Origin: an uncultured Lachnospiraceae bacterium
GTDB lineage: Bacteria; Bacillota; Clostridia; Lachnospirales; Lachnospiraceae
DNA length: 60,895 bases
NCBI GenBank assembly: GCA_900315055.1
Contig: OMXP01000011.1
Span: 1-60,895 of the forward strand
Direction: 5' to 3'
Shown here: positions 26,600 to 35,082 of the stretch, piece by piece
How the letters are laid out: each line of letters opens with the position of its first letter
How positions within the stretch are numbered: position 1 is the first letter of the stretch
Translations under genes and position numbers: made by a program
Notes under the pieces: model-generated
Told to the model about the DNA's origin: nothing
The model's database searches: none
The model's input: only the letters and a program-made list of their open reading frames with translations

Positions 26600-27847
26600 A
26601 TGATCAGACAATATGACCTCATCGCTCCCTGCCACTTCGGCATGGAGAGCGTTCTGAAAAACGAAATCTACGATATCGGCTATGAGATCACGGAGGTGGA
26701 GGACGGCCGGGTGACCTTCGCAGGAGATGCGGAAGCCATCGTGCGCGCAAACATCTGCCTTCGGACAGCCGAGCGTATTCTCCTCAAGGTCGGAAGCTTT
26801 AAGGCAACGACCTTTGATGAGCTCTATGAGGGCACAAAGGCTCTTCCGTGGGAGGAGTATCTGCCACGGGACGCCAGATTCTGGGTGACCAAGGCAGCGT
26901 CTGTCAAGTCAAAGCTCTTCTCTCCTTCCGACATCCAGTCCGTCATGAAAAAGGCCATGGTTGACCGCATGCATGTCGCCTATGGCATCTCCAATTTCCC
27001 GGAGACCGGCAGTTCCTATCCGATCCGTGTGTTCCTGAAAAAAGACATTGTCACCGTCGGCATCGACACGACCGGGGAATCCCTGCACAAGCGCGGATAC
27101 CGGAAGGCGTCCGTCAAGGCACCGATCGCGGAGAATCTTGCCGCAGGGCTCATCATGCTGACGCCCTGGCAGGCGGGGCGGATTCTTGTCGATCCCTTCT
27201 GCGGATCCGGCACCTTCCCGATCGAGGCGGCCATGATCGCCGCCAATATCGCTCCGGGACTGAAGCGCTCGTTTACCTCCATGGACTGGACCAATCTGAT
27301 CCCGGTCCGTCTCTGGAACGATGTGCGGGAGGAGGCACAGGATACGATCGACCTGTCCGTGCAGACGGACCTGCAGGGATACGACATTGATCCCAAAGCC
27401 ATCAGTGCGGCCCGGGAAAATGCGAAGGCTGCCGGCGTGGATTCCCTGATCCACTTCCAGGTGCGCCCGGTATCTGCCCTCTCCCATCCGAAGAAATACG
27501 GTTTCATCATCACCAATCCGCCCTACGGTCAGCGTCTTGAGGATGCGGAACACGGCGGAGAGCTGTTTCCGACAGGCGCCCATCCGAAGGCAGAGCGCCT
27601 TTCCCGCAGTGCGGAGGAAGAAGCGGTAAGTGCCGAGGAACTCGCCGGGATCTATCAGGAGCTCGGAGAACGGTTCAAAGCCATGAACTCCTGGTCCATG
27701 TACCTCATCACGGCCTATCCGGAAGCGGAGAAGATGCTCGGTCTCAAGGCGGCAAAGAACCGGAAGATCTATAACGGCATGATCAAGACCTACTTTTACA
27801 TGTTCCCGGGGCCGAAGCCCCCGGCAAAACGCGGAGGACAGAAGTGA
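26600..27847 (+). CDS. THUMP-domain rRNA N2-guanine methyltransferase
   Basis: 415 residues. The N-terminal part (about 1-165) has the THUMP RNA-binding region, including HKRGYRKASVKAP just after it. The Rossmann methyltransferase domain shows DPFCGSGTFPIEAA (motif I, SAM binding) and the catalytic NPPYGQRLE. This is the RlmL N-terminal-half type found as a separate protein in Firmicutes (YpsC-like), which methylates guanine N2 in 23S rRNA. The ribosome site is weak. The gene overlaps rdgB by four bases, so the two are coupled. Confidence 0.92.
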   Translation: MIRQYDLIAPCHFGMESVLKNEIYDIGYEITEVEDGRVTFAGDAEAIVRANICLRTAERILLKVGSFKATTFDELYEGTKALPWEEYLPRDARFWVTKAASVKSKLFSPSDIQSVMKKAMVDRMHVAYGISNFPETGSSYPIRVFLKKDIVTVGIDTTGESLHKRGYRKASVKAPIAENLAAGLIMLTPWQAGRILVDPFCGSGTFPIEAAMIAANIAPGLKRSFTSMDWTNLIPVRLWNDVREEAQDTIDLSVQTDLQGYDIDPKAISAARENAKAAGVDSLIHFQVRPVSALSHPKKYGFIITNPPYGQRLEDAEHGGELFPTGAHPKAERLSRSAEEEAVSAEELAGIYQELGERFKAMNSWSMYLITAYPEAEKMLGLKAAKNRKIYNGMIKTYFYMFPGPKPPAKRGGQK

Positions 27848-28491
27848 AACTCGACATCATCTTTGCAACCGGAAACGGGAACAAGATCCGGGAAATTGAG
27901 GAGATCATCACAGATCCCGGGATCCATGTCCGCAGCATGAAGCAGGCAGGAATCGCCGCAGACCCCGAGGAAAGCGGACAGTCCTTTGAGGACAACGCCC
28001 TGATCAAGGCCACGGCGGTTGCGAAAAACTTTCATCAGAATGAATCGGTCCGTCTCTCGAAGGATATCCCTGTAGTCATCATGAGTGATGACTCGGGGCT
28101 TTGCATCGATGCCCTGAACGGAGAACCCGGAATCCACTCGGCAAGATTCATGGGGCATGACACCGATTATACGGTGAAGATGAACGCCATCCTCGAAAAG
28201 CTCTCCGATGTTCCCGATGAAAAGCGCACCGCCCGTTTTACGGCAGCGGTCTGTGCCGTCCTTGTCGATGAAAACGACTCACACATCGTTCTCACCCGTT
28301 CCATGGAGGGCTGCATCGCACATGAAATCCGGGGCGTCAACGGCTTTGGCTATGATCCCTTCTTCTATCTTCCGGAATACGGGAAAACCAGCGCCGAGAT
28401 CCCGCCGGAAGAGAAGAATGCCATCTCACACCGGGGCAAGGCCCTGCGGGCGGTTCTTTCCGCACTGGAGGAGCATTATTCCGGTTATTAA
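27844..28491 (+). CDS. rdgB: XTP/dITP diphosphatase
   Basis: 215 residues. It hydrolyses dITP, XTP and related damaged purine nucleotides so they are not built into DNA or RNA. Signatures are FATGNGNKIREIEEI at the N-terminus, MSDDSGLCIDALNG with the metal-binding acids, GIHSARF, and FGYDPFFY near the C-terminus. It starts with GTG, six bases after GGAGG, overlapping the stop of the methyltransferase gene (GTGA). It is slightly longer than the 195-200 residues usual for the family, mainly because of an insertion at about residues 55-75 (HQNESVRLSKDIP). Confidence 0.95.
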   Translation: MKLDIIFATGNGNKIREIEEIITDPGIHVRSMKQAGIAADPEESGQSFEDNALIKATAVAKNFHQNESVRLSKDIPVVIMSDDSGLCIDALNGEPGIHSARFMGHDTDYTVKMNAILEKLSDVPDEKRTARFTAAVCAVLVDENDSHIVLTRSMEGCIAHEIRGVNGFGYDPFFYLPEYGKTSAEIPPEEKNAISHRGKALRAVLSALEEHYSGY

Positions 28492-28542
28492 TTTGTCAGA
28501 GTTTTTATTGTAAAGTCTGTGATATGTTTTTGAAAAATATGT

Positions 28543-28571
28543 TTGACAGGGCACGGACGGTATAGTAGAAT
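28543..28571 (+). promoter_or_regulatory. Promoter of tRNA cluster
   Basis: TTGACA and TAGAAT are 17 bases apart, about 30 bases before the first tRNA. Confidence 0.85.
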
Positions 28572-28601
28572 ATGCCTTGCGTTGCGGAAAACGGTCGCAA
28601 C

Positions 28602-28675
28602 CGGGGTGTGGCTCAGTTTGGTAGAGCGCCTGGTTTGGGACCAGGAGGTCGCAGGTTCGAATCCTGTCACCCCGA
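28602..28675 (+). tRNA. tRNA-Pro (TGG)
   Basis: 74 bases, acceptor CGGGGTG/CACCCCG. The anticodon loop TTTGGGA gives TGG. GGTTCGAATCC forms the T-arm. Confidence 0.97.
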
Positions 28676-28696
28676 CTTCTCTGATACGCATTCCGT

Positions 28697-28767
28697 GCGG
28701 GTGTAGTTCAATGGTAGAACACCAGCCTTCCAAGCTGGATACGTGGGTTCGATTCCCATCACCCGCT
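28697..28767 (+). tRNA. tRNA-Gly (TCC)
   Basis: 71 bases, acceptor GCGGGTG/CACCCGC. The anticodon loop CTTCCAA gives TCC. It complements the two GCC isoacceptors elsewhere in the window. Confidence 0.97.
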
Positions 28768-28817
28768 TTCTTATTCCCGAAGACATCTGAGGGGGTGAGA
28801 GCCGTAATGGCACCTAT

Positions 28818-28891
28818 GTGTCCGTAGCTCAGCTGGATAGAGCATCGGCCTTCTAAGCCGAGGGTCTGGGGTTCGAATCCCCACGGGCACA
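28818..28891 (+). tRNA. tRNA-Arg (TCT)
   Basis: 74 bases, acceptor GTGTCCG/CGGGCAC with one G-T pair. The anticodon loop CTTCTAA gives TCT. Confidence 0.97.
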
Positions 28892-28918
28892 CGGACACAG
28901 ACAATTGATTTGTGTTAT

Positions 28919-28993
28919 GGTGGGTATGGCGTAGTTGGCTAACGCGCCAGATTGTGGTTCTGGAGATCCAGGGTTCGAGTCCCTGTACCCACC
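28919..28993 (+). tRNA. tRNA-His (GTG)
   Basis: 75 bases including the extra 5' G typical of tRNA-His, opposite C73. Acceptor GTGGGTA/TACCCAC. The anticodon loop TTGTGGT gives GTG. Confidence 0.96.
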
Positions 28994-29046
28994 CTCTTTT
29001 TTATGTTCGGACATGGATTGCGGCAGCTGTGCCCCATCCAACCCAT

Positions 29047-29118
29047 TGGGCTATCGCCAAGCGGTAAGGCACAGCACTTTGACTGCTGTATGCGCCAGTT
29101 CGAATCTGGCTAGCCCAG
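29047..29118 (+). tRNA. tRNA-Gln (TTG)
   Basis: 72 bases, acceptor TGGGCTA/TAGCCCA. The anticodon loop CTTTGAC gives TTG. Confidence 0.96.
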
Positions 29119-29123
29119 TTAAC

Positions 29124-29196
29124 GGGCGATTAGCTCAGGTGGTAGAGCACTTGACTTTTAATCAAGTTGTCGCGGGTTCGAGTCCCGCATCGCTCA
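29124..29196 (+). tRNA. tRNA-Lys (TTT)
   Basis: 73 bases, acceptor GGGCGAT/ATCGCTC. The anticodon loop CTTTTAA gives TTT. It follows tRNA-Gln by five bases. Confidence 0.97.
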
Positions 29197-29207
29197 TTGT
29201 TTGAATC

Positions 29208-29239
29208 CGATTCCATGAAAACATGGGATCGGTTTTTTT
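29208..29239 (+). terminator. Terminator inside tRNA cluster
   Basis: CCGATTCCATG/CATGGGATCGG stem followed by seven T. It lies between tRNA-Lys and tRNA-Leu, so tRNA-Leu may depend on read-through or its own promoter. Confidence 0.85.
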
Positions 29240-29245
29240 GAATCT

Positions 29246-29326
29246 GCGGCTTTGGCGGAATTGGCAGACGCGCCAGATTTAGGTTCTGGTGGGAATACCG
29301 TAGGGGTTCAAGTCCCCTAAGCCGCA
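29246..29326 (+). tRNA. tRNA-Leu (TAG)
   Basis: 81 bases with a short variable arm (TGGGAATACCGTA). Acceptor GCGGCTT/AAGCCGC. The anticodon loop TTTAGGT gives TAG. It starts only six bases after a strong terminator. Confidence 0.96.
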
Positions 29327-29481
29327 CTCTTTTCAACATCTCTTCTGTTTTTCCACATTTTTTACAGTTCCCTGATTCCGGCCCCATAACTTACAATTTC
29401 CCAGAATCGACTATTTGTCCATTGTGGAGAAAATTGGGCAATGCTATATTGTAACTTACGTAAATGAAAATAGGCCTTACC

Positions 29482-29516
29482 TGTCGGGCATGATCACCTG
29501 GCAGTCGAGCCCGACA
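29482..29516 (+). promoter_or_regulatory. Leader hairpin before radical SAM gene
   Basis: TGTCGGGC/GCCCGACA is a perfect 8-bp stem with a 19-base loop, ending 26 bases before the ATG. No T-run follows, so it is not a simple terminator. It could be a translational control element or a protein site. No known riboswitch consensus was recognised. Confidence 0.4.
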
Positions 29517-29542
29517 AAATCTAGTTAAAGGGGTAAAGAAAC

Positions 29543-30949
29543 ATGGCAAACAATGTAGCACATGCCGCTGAGCGAAAGCTCTTCGAAGTGGCGATCAATG
29601 CAGCCATCGATCACGCTGACAAGGACCGCGAGAAGGCAATGATCCAGTACATCGACCTGATGCAGAAGGTCCTTGGCAATACCTGGAAGCCGGAAGCCTT
29701 TGATGCGCTCCGCGACGTTTATAAGGACCCGAACTCCAAGTGGTGTAAGTTCACGAACGATCTGTTCGACAGCGTCGATCACCGCATGATCAAGAGCATG
29801 GCTCTGAATCTTGGCTATGAGGCCGGTTTCCGCGGTTACCGTCAGACCCGTGAGAATTCCAAGAAGTACGGGGTCTCCATTCCGTGGATCCTGCTCTTCG
29901 ACCCCACCTCTGCCTGCAATCTGCACTGCACCGGCTGCTGGGCTGCTGAGTACGGCCACACCAAGGCTCTCTCCTATGAGGACATGGACAGCCTGGTTTC
30001 CCAGGCCGAGGATCTGGGTATCCACGCATTCCTGATGACCGGCGGTGAACCCACTGTCCGCATCAAGGATATCTGGAAGCTCTGCAAGGCTCACCCGCAC
30101 AGCTATTTCCAGGCTTTCACAAACGGCACGCTGATCAACGACGAGTTCTGCGAAAACCTGCTCGATGTCGGCAACTTCATCGTCAACGTCTCCGTCGAGG
30201 GCTTTGCCGAGGCAAATGATTCCCGCCGCGGTGCCGGTTCCTTCCAGAAGGTCATCGAGGCCATGGACCGCATGAAGGCCCACAAGATCGGCTTCGGTAC
30301 TTCCATCTGCTACACCAGCAAGAACTACAAGGTTGTCACCTCGGACGAGTTCCTGGATATGCTGATTGAGCACGGCGTCAAGTACTGCTGGTACTTCCAC
30401 TACATGCCGGTCGGCAATGCAGCATCGACTGATCTGATGCTGAACCCCGAGCAGCGTGAGTACATGTATCACAGAGTCCGTGAGATCCGTGGTTTCAAGG
30501 GCGGCAAGCCGCTGTTCACCGTGGACTTCCAGAACGACGGTGAGTACATCCACGGCTGCATCGCCGGAGGCCGTGTCTACTGCCACGTCAACCCCAACGG
30601 CGACGTCGAGCCCTGCGTGTTCATCCACTACTCCGGAGCTAACATCCACGAGAAGAGCCTTCTCGAGTGCCTGCAACAGCCGCTGTTCAGGATGTATCAG
30701 GCTAACCAGCCGTTCAACGACAACTACCTGCAGCCCTGCCCGATGCTGGAGAACCCGGAGAAGCTCCGTGCAATCGTCAAGGCAACCGGCGCTCACTCTA
30801 CCGACATGGAGTCCGAGGAGACCGTCGAGCATCTGTGCGCAAAGTGCGATAACTACGCAAAGGAATGGGCACCGAAGGCTGATGAGCTCTGGAAGAGCAA
30901 TCACCCGGATTACAAGGAAAACACCCAGACCACAATCAAGAGCATCTGA
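29543..30949 (+). CDS. Radical SAM protein with SPASM-like C-terminus
   Basis: 468 residues. The radical SAM cluster motif is C125-x3-C129-x2-C132 (SACNLHCTGCW). It is followed by the SAM-binding MTGGEPTVR (about 167-175). C-terminal cysteines in GCIAGGRVYCHVNPNGDVEPC resemble a SPASM/Twitch region that binds a further iron-sulfur cluster, and a final CAKCDNYAKEWAP is present. About 115 residues precede the core, with no membrane helix. Proteins of this form are common in Lachnospiraceae but I know no assigned substrate. No precursor peptide gene is seen next to it. The ribosome site is AAGGGG. The gene stands alone between tRNA genes, with its own terminator. Confidence 0.88.
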   Translation: MANNVAHAAERKLFEVAINAAIDHADKDREKAMIQYIDLMQKVLGNTWKPEAFDALRDVYKDPNSKWCKFTNDLFDSVDHRMIKSMALNLGYEAGFRGYRQTRENSKKYGVSIPWILLFDPTSACNLHCTGCWAAEYGHTKALSYEDMDSLVSQAEDLGIHAFLMTGGEPTVRIKDIWKLCKAHPHSYFQAFTNGTLINDEFCENLLDVGNFIVNVSVEGFAEANDSRRGAGSFQKVIEAMDRMKAHKIGFGTSICYTSKNYKVVTSDEFLDMLIEHGVKYCWYFHYMPVGNAASTDLMLNPEQREYMYHRVREIRGFKGGKPLFTVDFQNDGEYIHGCIAGGRVYCHVNPNGDVEPCVFIHYSGANIHEKSLLECLQQPLFRMYQANQPFNDNYLQPCPMLENPEKLRAIVKATGAHSTDMESEETVEHLCAKCDNYAKEWAPKADELWKSNHPDYKENTQTTIKSI

Positions 30950-30968
30950 TCAAAGTTGATCTGACAGG

Positions 30969-30995
30969 CCGCTTCCCGAAAGGGAAGCGGTTTTT
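30969..30995 (+). terminator. Terminator of radical SAM gene
   Basis: CCGCTTCCC-GAAA-GGGAAGCGG hairpin followed by five T. Confidence 0.95.
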
Positions 30996-31019
30996 CTTTC
31001 ACTTTTTTCGTTTTATGCC

Positions 31020-31048
31020 TTGACAGCTTCAGGGGTGCGTACTATACT
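31020..31048 (+). promoter_or_regulatory. Promoter of tRNA-Arg (ACG)
   Basis: TTGACA and TATACT are 17 bases apart, about 34 bases before the tRNA. Confidence 0.85.
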
Positions 31049-31081
31049 ATCGATTGTTGCCGGTGAGGCAACAAGAGAGAT

Positions 31082-31155
31082 GTATGTGTAGCTCAGCTGG
31101 ATAGAGCGTCTGGCTACGGACCAGAAGGTCGCGAGTTCGAATCTTGTCACATACA
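31082..31155 (+). tRNA. tRNA-Arg (ACG)
   Basis: 74 bases, acceptor GTATGTG/CACATAC. The anticodon loop CTACGGA gives ACG, which is read as ICG after editing. Confidence 0.97.
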
Positions 31156-31157
31156 TG

Positions 31158-31191
31158 AAGAAGGAAACGAAATTTCGTTTCCTTCTTTTTT
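31158..31191 (+). terminator. Terminator of tRNA-Arg
   Basis: AAGAAGGAAACGAAA/TTTCGTTTCCTTCTT is a perfect long hairpin running into T. Confidence 0.9.
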
Positions 31192-31206
31192 ATGCGCAGA
31201 CGAAAA

Positions 31207-31241
31207 GTGCTTCCGGAGAATCATTCTCCGGAAGCCCTTTT
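31207..31241 (-). terminator. Terminator of stand-alone thiolase
   Basis: GCTTCCGGAGAAT/ATTCTCCGGAAGC perfect stem; on the minus strand it is followed by ACTTTTCG. A/T tracts on both sides allow bidirectional use. Confidence 0.8.
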
Positions 31242-31285
31242 CTCTTCCTTGTCCTGTTACAGACCAGTCAGGTCCGTGTCAGCGA

Positions 31286-32476
31286 TCAGTAGTTCTCTCT
31301 CTCGACGATCGCAGCGCAGCCCATGCCGCCGCCGACGCAAAGGGTTGCAAGGCCCTTCTTTGCGTCTCTCTTCTGCATCTCGTACAGAAGGGTGACCAGG
31401 ATTCTCGTGCCGGAGCAGCCGACCGGATGGCCCAGAGCGATGGCACCGCCGTTGACGTTGAGCTTTGCAGGATCGAAGTGGAGGTCATGTGCGACCGCCA
31501 GAGACTGTGCTGCAAAGGCCTCATTTGCCTCGTACAGATCGAAGTCCTCGATCTTGTAGCCGGTCTTCTCCATGGTCTTACGGGTTGCATAGATGGGTCC
31601 GATGCCCATGATGCGGGGCTCGACGCCTGCAAGCTCGCCGCCGATCCAGGTAGCCATCGGCTTTACACCGAGCTCCTTTGCCTTCTCCTCGCTCATGACA
31701 ACGATGGCGGCTGCTGCATCATTGATGCCAGATGCATTGCCGGCAGTCACGACGCCGTCCTTCTTGAAGGCAGGGCGCAGCTTGGAGAGAACCTCCATGG
31801 TCGTGCCGGGGCGGGGACCCTCATCGGTATCGAAGACGATGGTCTGCTTCTTCTGCTTGACCTCGACAGGGACGATCTCGTCCTTGAACTTCCCGTCTGC
31901 AATGGCCTTGACTGCCTTTGCCTGGGAATCGCAGGCGAACTGATCGAGCTGCTCTCTGGTCAGATGCCACTCCTCAGCGACATTCTCAGCCGTGATGCCC
32001 ATGTGATAGCCGCCGAAGGCATCGGTCAGAGCATCGCGGATCATCGCATCTTCGAGCACGCCGTTGTTCATGCGGTAGCCGAAGCGCGCATTGTGGAGCA
32101 GGTACGGTGCCTGATCCATGTTTTCCATACCGCCGGCGACAATGATGTCGGCGTTACCGTTCTCAATGAGCTTTGCTGCCAGGTTGACGCAGTGCAGGCC
32201 GGAGCCGCAAAGCACGTTGATCGTGATCGCGGGAACTTCCACCGGGATTCCGGCATTGACTGCTGCCTGACGGGCCGGGTTCTGTCCCAGACCTGCCTGA
32301 ATGACGTTGCCCATGTAGACCTCATCGACCTGATCCGGGCGGACACCGGCGCGATTGAGCGCCTCCTTGATGACAATCGTGCCAAGAGCCGTTGCCGGGG
32401 TATCCTTCAGGGTACCGTTGAACTTGCCGATTGCGGTTCTGCATGCGCCTGCAAGAACTACTTTACGTTTTGCCAT
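31286..32476 (-). CDS. Acetyl-CoA acetyltransferase (stand-alone thiolase)
   Basis: 396 residues. It condenses two acetyl-CoA to acetoacetyl-CoA. The nucleophilic cysteine lies in [11 protein letters not shown] (about residue 89), the histidine in GHPVGCSG, and the second cysteine in [11 protein letters not shown]. It is a paralogue of the thiolase in the butyryl-CoA operon: both share blocks such as [16 protein letters not shown]. The ATG has GGAGG six bases upstream. Unlike the operon copy it is a single gene, but its promoter carries a Rex-like box in nearly the same position. The extra copy may serve degradation or supply a separate pool. Confidence 0.96.
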   Translation of the reverse strand: MAKRKVVLAGACRTAIGKFNGTLKDTPATALGTIVIKEALNRAGVRPDQVDEVYMGNVIQAGLGQNPARQAAVNAGIPVEVPAITINVLCGSGLHCVNLAAKLIENGNADIIVAGGMENMDQAPYLLHNARFGYRMNNGVLEDAMIRDALTDAFGGYHMGITAENVAEEWHLTREQLDQFACDSQAKAVKAIADGKFKDEIVPVEVKQKKQTIVFDTDEGPRPGTTMEVLSKLRPAFKKDGVVTAGNASGINDAAAAIVVMSEEKAKELGVKPMATWIGGELAGVEPRIMGIGPIYATRKTMEKTGYKIEDFDLYEANEAFAAQSLAVAHDLHFDPAKLNVNGGAIALGHPVGCSGTRILVTLLYEMQKRDAKKGLATLCVGGGMGCAAIVERENY

Positions 32477-32503
32477 TGTGAACCTCCATGTGAGCCTTCC
32501 GGC

Positions 32504-32558
32504 CTGTTATTTTTTTAACACTACTCCTATTATACGCTGTTTGCCGCGTTCTGCACAA
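32504..32558 (-). promoter_or_regulatory. Thiolase promoter with Rex-like box
   Basis: On the minus strand TTGTGC and TATAAT (32529-32534) are 18 bases apart. Seven bases after the -10 lies GTGTTAA-N4-ATAACAG (32504-32521), which matches 11 of 14 defined positions of the clostridial Rex consensus TTGTTAA-N4-TTAACAA. Binding there would block transcription when NADH is low. Confidence 0.55.
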
Positions 32559-32579
32559 AATGTTTTCCCGATTTCTCAT

Positions 32580-33863
32580 TCAATTTGGCCGATCTGTCAG
32601 GAAATGGAAAAAGACAAGCTTCTCCTCAAGATCCTTTGCCGTTGCGGGGCCGACGCCACGTATGTCCTGATACCATTTCGGATCATCCTGCATCGCTCTT
32701 AAAAGATCTCCCACCGTGAGAATCCCGCTCCCCGCAATGCTCTCAAACGTCCGCACCTTGATCCCGATCCGGAGGCAGTAATCGGAAAGATCGATCTCCT
32801 CCTTCGGCTCACTCTCCGGATACCCCCAGTGCCGTCCGGCAGCACAGGCTCTGAGGTTTTCCCGGTAGCCCCTCACGTACCAGGCCGCGATCAGAGGATC
32901 CCGCAGCATGTGCAGGGCCTTTGTGCGGTAGGTGGAGATTGTCCCCGCCGAGCGGTTCATGAGAAGACCGATCGCATCATTGCTCTTCCCGTTACGGTAC
33001 TTCTCCCGAAGGACCCTCTGCTGCTTTGCACGCAGCTGCCCCAGGGCCACATACAGGCCGCTGACCTGATCCTTCGTCCAGGAGGATGGATCCTTCTCCT
33101 TGTCAATCGCCTTAAGAAGATTGAAGGGATAGACGAGGGTCTGCTTCCCAAAAGCCTCTCCCTGCCCCGCAATAAGCCGCAGGATTCCCTGCTCAGGAGC
33201 GTCCGGAAAAGCCGCCCTGACGCGCTCCTTGAGCGCTTCAAGGCTCTTTTTCGGGTCCTCTGCATAGCGGGATCGGACCGCGTCATATCCGAAGGCTTTC
33301 TCCGGCGTGGTAAGCCTTGCACATGCCATGCCGAAGGCCTGCCCTTTCTTGTTTCTTCTCTGCTCGAAGCCCGCGATGAGAAGATACCCTTCCATCTCAA
33401 GACTGGTCAGGGTTCCCTCGAAGTTCTTCTCCCTGCCGGCACCGAACCCGGCCTGCTTTTTCACCTCAAACGTAAAAATCTCAGGCGTTCCGGACGTATC
33501 CTCTTCGTTTTCCGTCGCAAACAGGTCCATGATCTTCTTCTGCCGCTCACTGGCAAGTTCATCGTCCCATCTGGCGTCAAAGTCATAGCCGTCCCGCCGG
33601 TAGTTCACAAAGTACGGCAGGCACTCCTTTGAGAGGAACCCCGCCCTGCCGCGGAAAAACCGCCCGTAGGCAGCGCTTTTCCGGTTTGCGATCTCCTCTC
33701 TCCACTCCCATGGATCGGTCTTTGGATCCCCGGTCCACCAGGAGGCAGGCTCTGTCATCTCCTGTACGGAAAAGCCCGGCACCTCATCTCCCGCAAAGAG
33801 AGGGAGGAATCCGATCCTGTCGATCATGTTCTCCAGATCCCTTACGCTGTGCAGCATCTCCAT
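32580..33863 (-). CDS. AlkX/AlkZ-like protein with HTH and HhH regions
   Basis: 427 residues from MEMLHSVRDL, chosen because AGAGGT lies six bases upstream; a longer frame has no ribosome site. Residues 1-220 begin with IDRIGFLPLF and contain WWTGDP, WEWR and NYRRDGYDFDARWDD, a pattern I associate with AlkZ-related (winged-helix, putative DNA glycosylase) proteins. Residues about 285-340 (GLYVALGQLRAKQQRVL...NRSAGTISTYRTKALHML) look like a sigma-4-type helix-turn-helix. The last 70 residues (TVGDLLRAM...IRGVGPATAKDLEEKL) look like the RNA polymerase alpha C-terminal or another helix-hairpin-helix fold. It is probably a DNA-binding protein. Its activity is unknown. Confidence 0.65.
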   Translation of the reverse strand: MEMLHSVRDLENMIDRIGFLPLFAGDEVPGFSVQEMTEPASWWTGDPKTDPWEWREEIANRKSAAYGRFFRGRAGFLSKECLPYFVNYRRDGYDFDARWDDELASERQKKIMDLFATENEEDTSGTPEIFTFEVKKQAGFGAGREKNFEGTLTSLEMEGYLLIAGFEQRRNKKGQAFGMACARLTTPEKAFGYDAVRSRYAEDPKKSLEALKERVRAAFPDAPEQGILRLIAGQGEAFGKQTLVYPFNLLKAIDKEKDPSSWTKDQVSGLYVALGQLRAKQQRVLREKYRNGKSNDAIGLLMNRSAGTISTYRTKALHMLRDPLIAAWYVRGYRENLRACAAGRHWGYPESEPKEEIDLSDYCLRIGIKVRTFESIAGSGILTVGDLLRAMQDDPKWYQDIRGVGPATAKDLEEKLVFFHFLTDRPN

Positions 33864-33939
33864 CTGAATACCTCTGTTTCTCATCAGGATGCCAAAAGGG
33901 AGCGCTGCCATGAGCGCCCCCTGCCTTTGCTTTCCCGAC

Positions 33940-35070
33940 CTACACCTGAATCGGGTGATTTTTCTTTTCCTCGAAGATCGCCTTCAGTGACTCCGTATAC
34001 GGCGCTCTTGCAATGCCGTACTCCGTGACAATCCCGGCAATGAGCTCATTGTCCGTGACATCGAATGCGGGGTTGTAGACATCGATTCCCTCCGGTGCCA
34101 TGCGCTTCTCATACCACATGGTGGTGACCTCTTCGGGCTTTCGCATCTCGATCGGAATCTGTGCCCCGCTCTTTAAGGACATGTCGATGGTCGAGGTCGG
34201 TGCACACACGTAGAAGGGCACGTGGTACCTTGCCGCCACGATCGCATCGACGCTGGTGCCGATCTTATTGGCCGCATCGCCGTTTGCCGCCACACGGTCA
34301 CACCCGACAAAGACCGCATTGATCTTTCCCTGGCGCATCAGGGAAGAGCTCATGTCGTCGCACTCGAGTGTCACCTCAATGCCCGCCGAGTGAAGCTCAT
34401 AGGCGGTAAGCCTTGCACCCTGCAGCAGAGGTCTTGTCTCGTCGCAGTAGACGTGGAAGTGATAGCCTCTCTCCTGCCCAAGGTACATCGGTGCCGTTGC
34501 CGTCCCGTACTTGCAACAGGCAAGCTGTCCGGCGTTGCAGTGCGTCATCAGGCCGTCACCCGGCTTTACCAGGGTAAGGCCGTATTCGCCGATCCTGCGG
34601 CAGACCTCGATATCCTCCCGCTTGATCGTCTGCGCTTCCTCTCGAAGCCTCTCCTTGATCTGGGCCATCGTAAGGCTCCTGTCTTCTCCAAGGGTCAGGA
34701 AGAGCTTTTCCATGCGGTTCAGCGCCCAGGAAAGGTTCACCGCGGTCGGGCGGGAGGATGCGAGGTATTCTTTGTTCTTTTCAAACGCCTCGTGAAGAAG
34801 AGTGAAGTTCCGGTCATGGTTTTCCGGCGTATCATCCGGGACGGGGACCAGTTTCGTCAGAAGGTAGATGCCAAATCCCGCCGTCACTCCGATCGCCGGG
34901 GCACCGCGAACCTGAAGAAGATAGATCGCATCCCAGATTTCCTTTGCCGTATAAAGCTTGATCAGCTTCGTCTCCCCGGGAAGCAGGGTCTGGTCGATGA
35001 TCTGTATCGCGTCCTCGTTATCCAGCAGTTCCACCGTCTCATAATCCAGTATGGACTTTGCCTTTTCCAT
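33940..35070 (-). CDS. mtnA: S-methyl-5-thioribose-1-phosphate isomerase
   Basis: 376 residues. It converts methylthioribose-1-phosphate to methylthioribulose-1-phosphate in the methionine salvage pathway. Characteristic segments are VRGAPAIGVTAGFG, the catalytic cysteine in THCNAGQLA, and the catalytic aspartate in GCDRVAANGDAANKIGT. It belongs to the eIF2B-related fold; the alternative is ribose-1,5-bisphosphate isomerase, but the two motifs fit MtnA. The ATG has GGGAG six bases upstream. It is the third gene of a pdxY-ybaK-mtnA group and lies 12 bases after ybaK. No other mtn gene is in the window, so the salvage pathway may be partial. Confidence 0.92.
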   Translation of the reverse strand: MEKAKSILDYETVELLDNEDAIQIIDQTLLPGETKLIKLYTAKEIWDAIYLLQVRGAPAIGVTAGFGIYLLTKLVPVPDDTPENHDRNFTLLHEAFEKNKEYLASSRPTAVNLSWALNRMEKLFLTLGEDRSLTMAQIKERLREEAQTIKREDIEVCRRIGEYGLTLVKPGDGLMTHCNAGQLACCKYGTATAPMYLGQERGYHFHVYCDETRPLLQGARLTAYELHSAGIEVTLECDDMSSSLMRQGKINAVFVGCDRVAANGDAANKIGTSVDAIVAARYHVPFYVCAPTSTIDMSLKSGAQIPIEMRKPEEVTTMWYEKRMAPEGIDVYNPAFDVTDNELIAGIVTEYGIARAPYTESLKAIFEEKKNHPIQV

Positions 35071-35082
35071 CTTGTACTCCCT

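Noticed and set aside
28602..29326. Integration site of a mobile element at the tRNA cluster
   Set aside because: All seven tRNAs are complete. I found no integrase gene or duplicated tRNA 3' end in the window.
29543..30949. Radical SAM enzyme maturing a ribosomal peptide
   Set aside because: No short precursor gene, peptidase or exporter lies next to it. The flanking DNA holds tRNA genes and terminators only.
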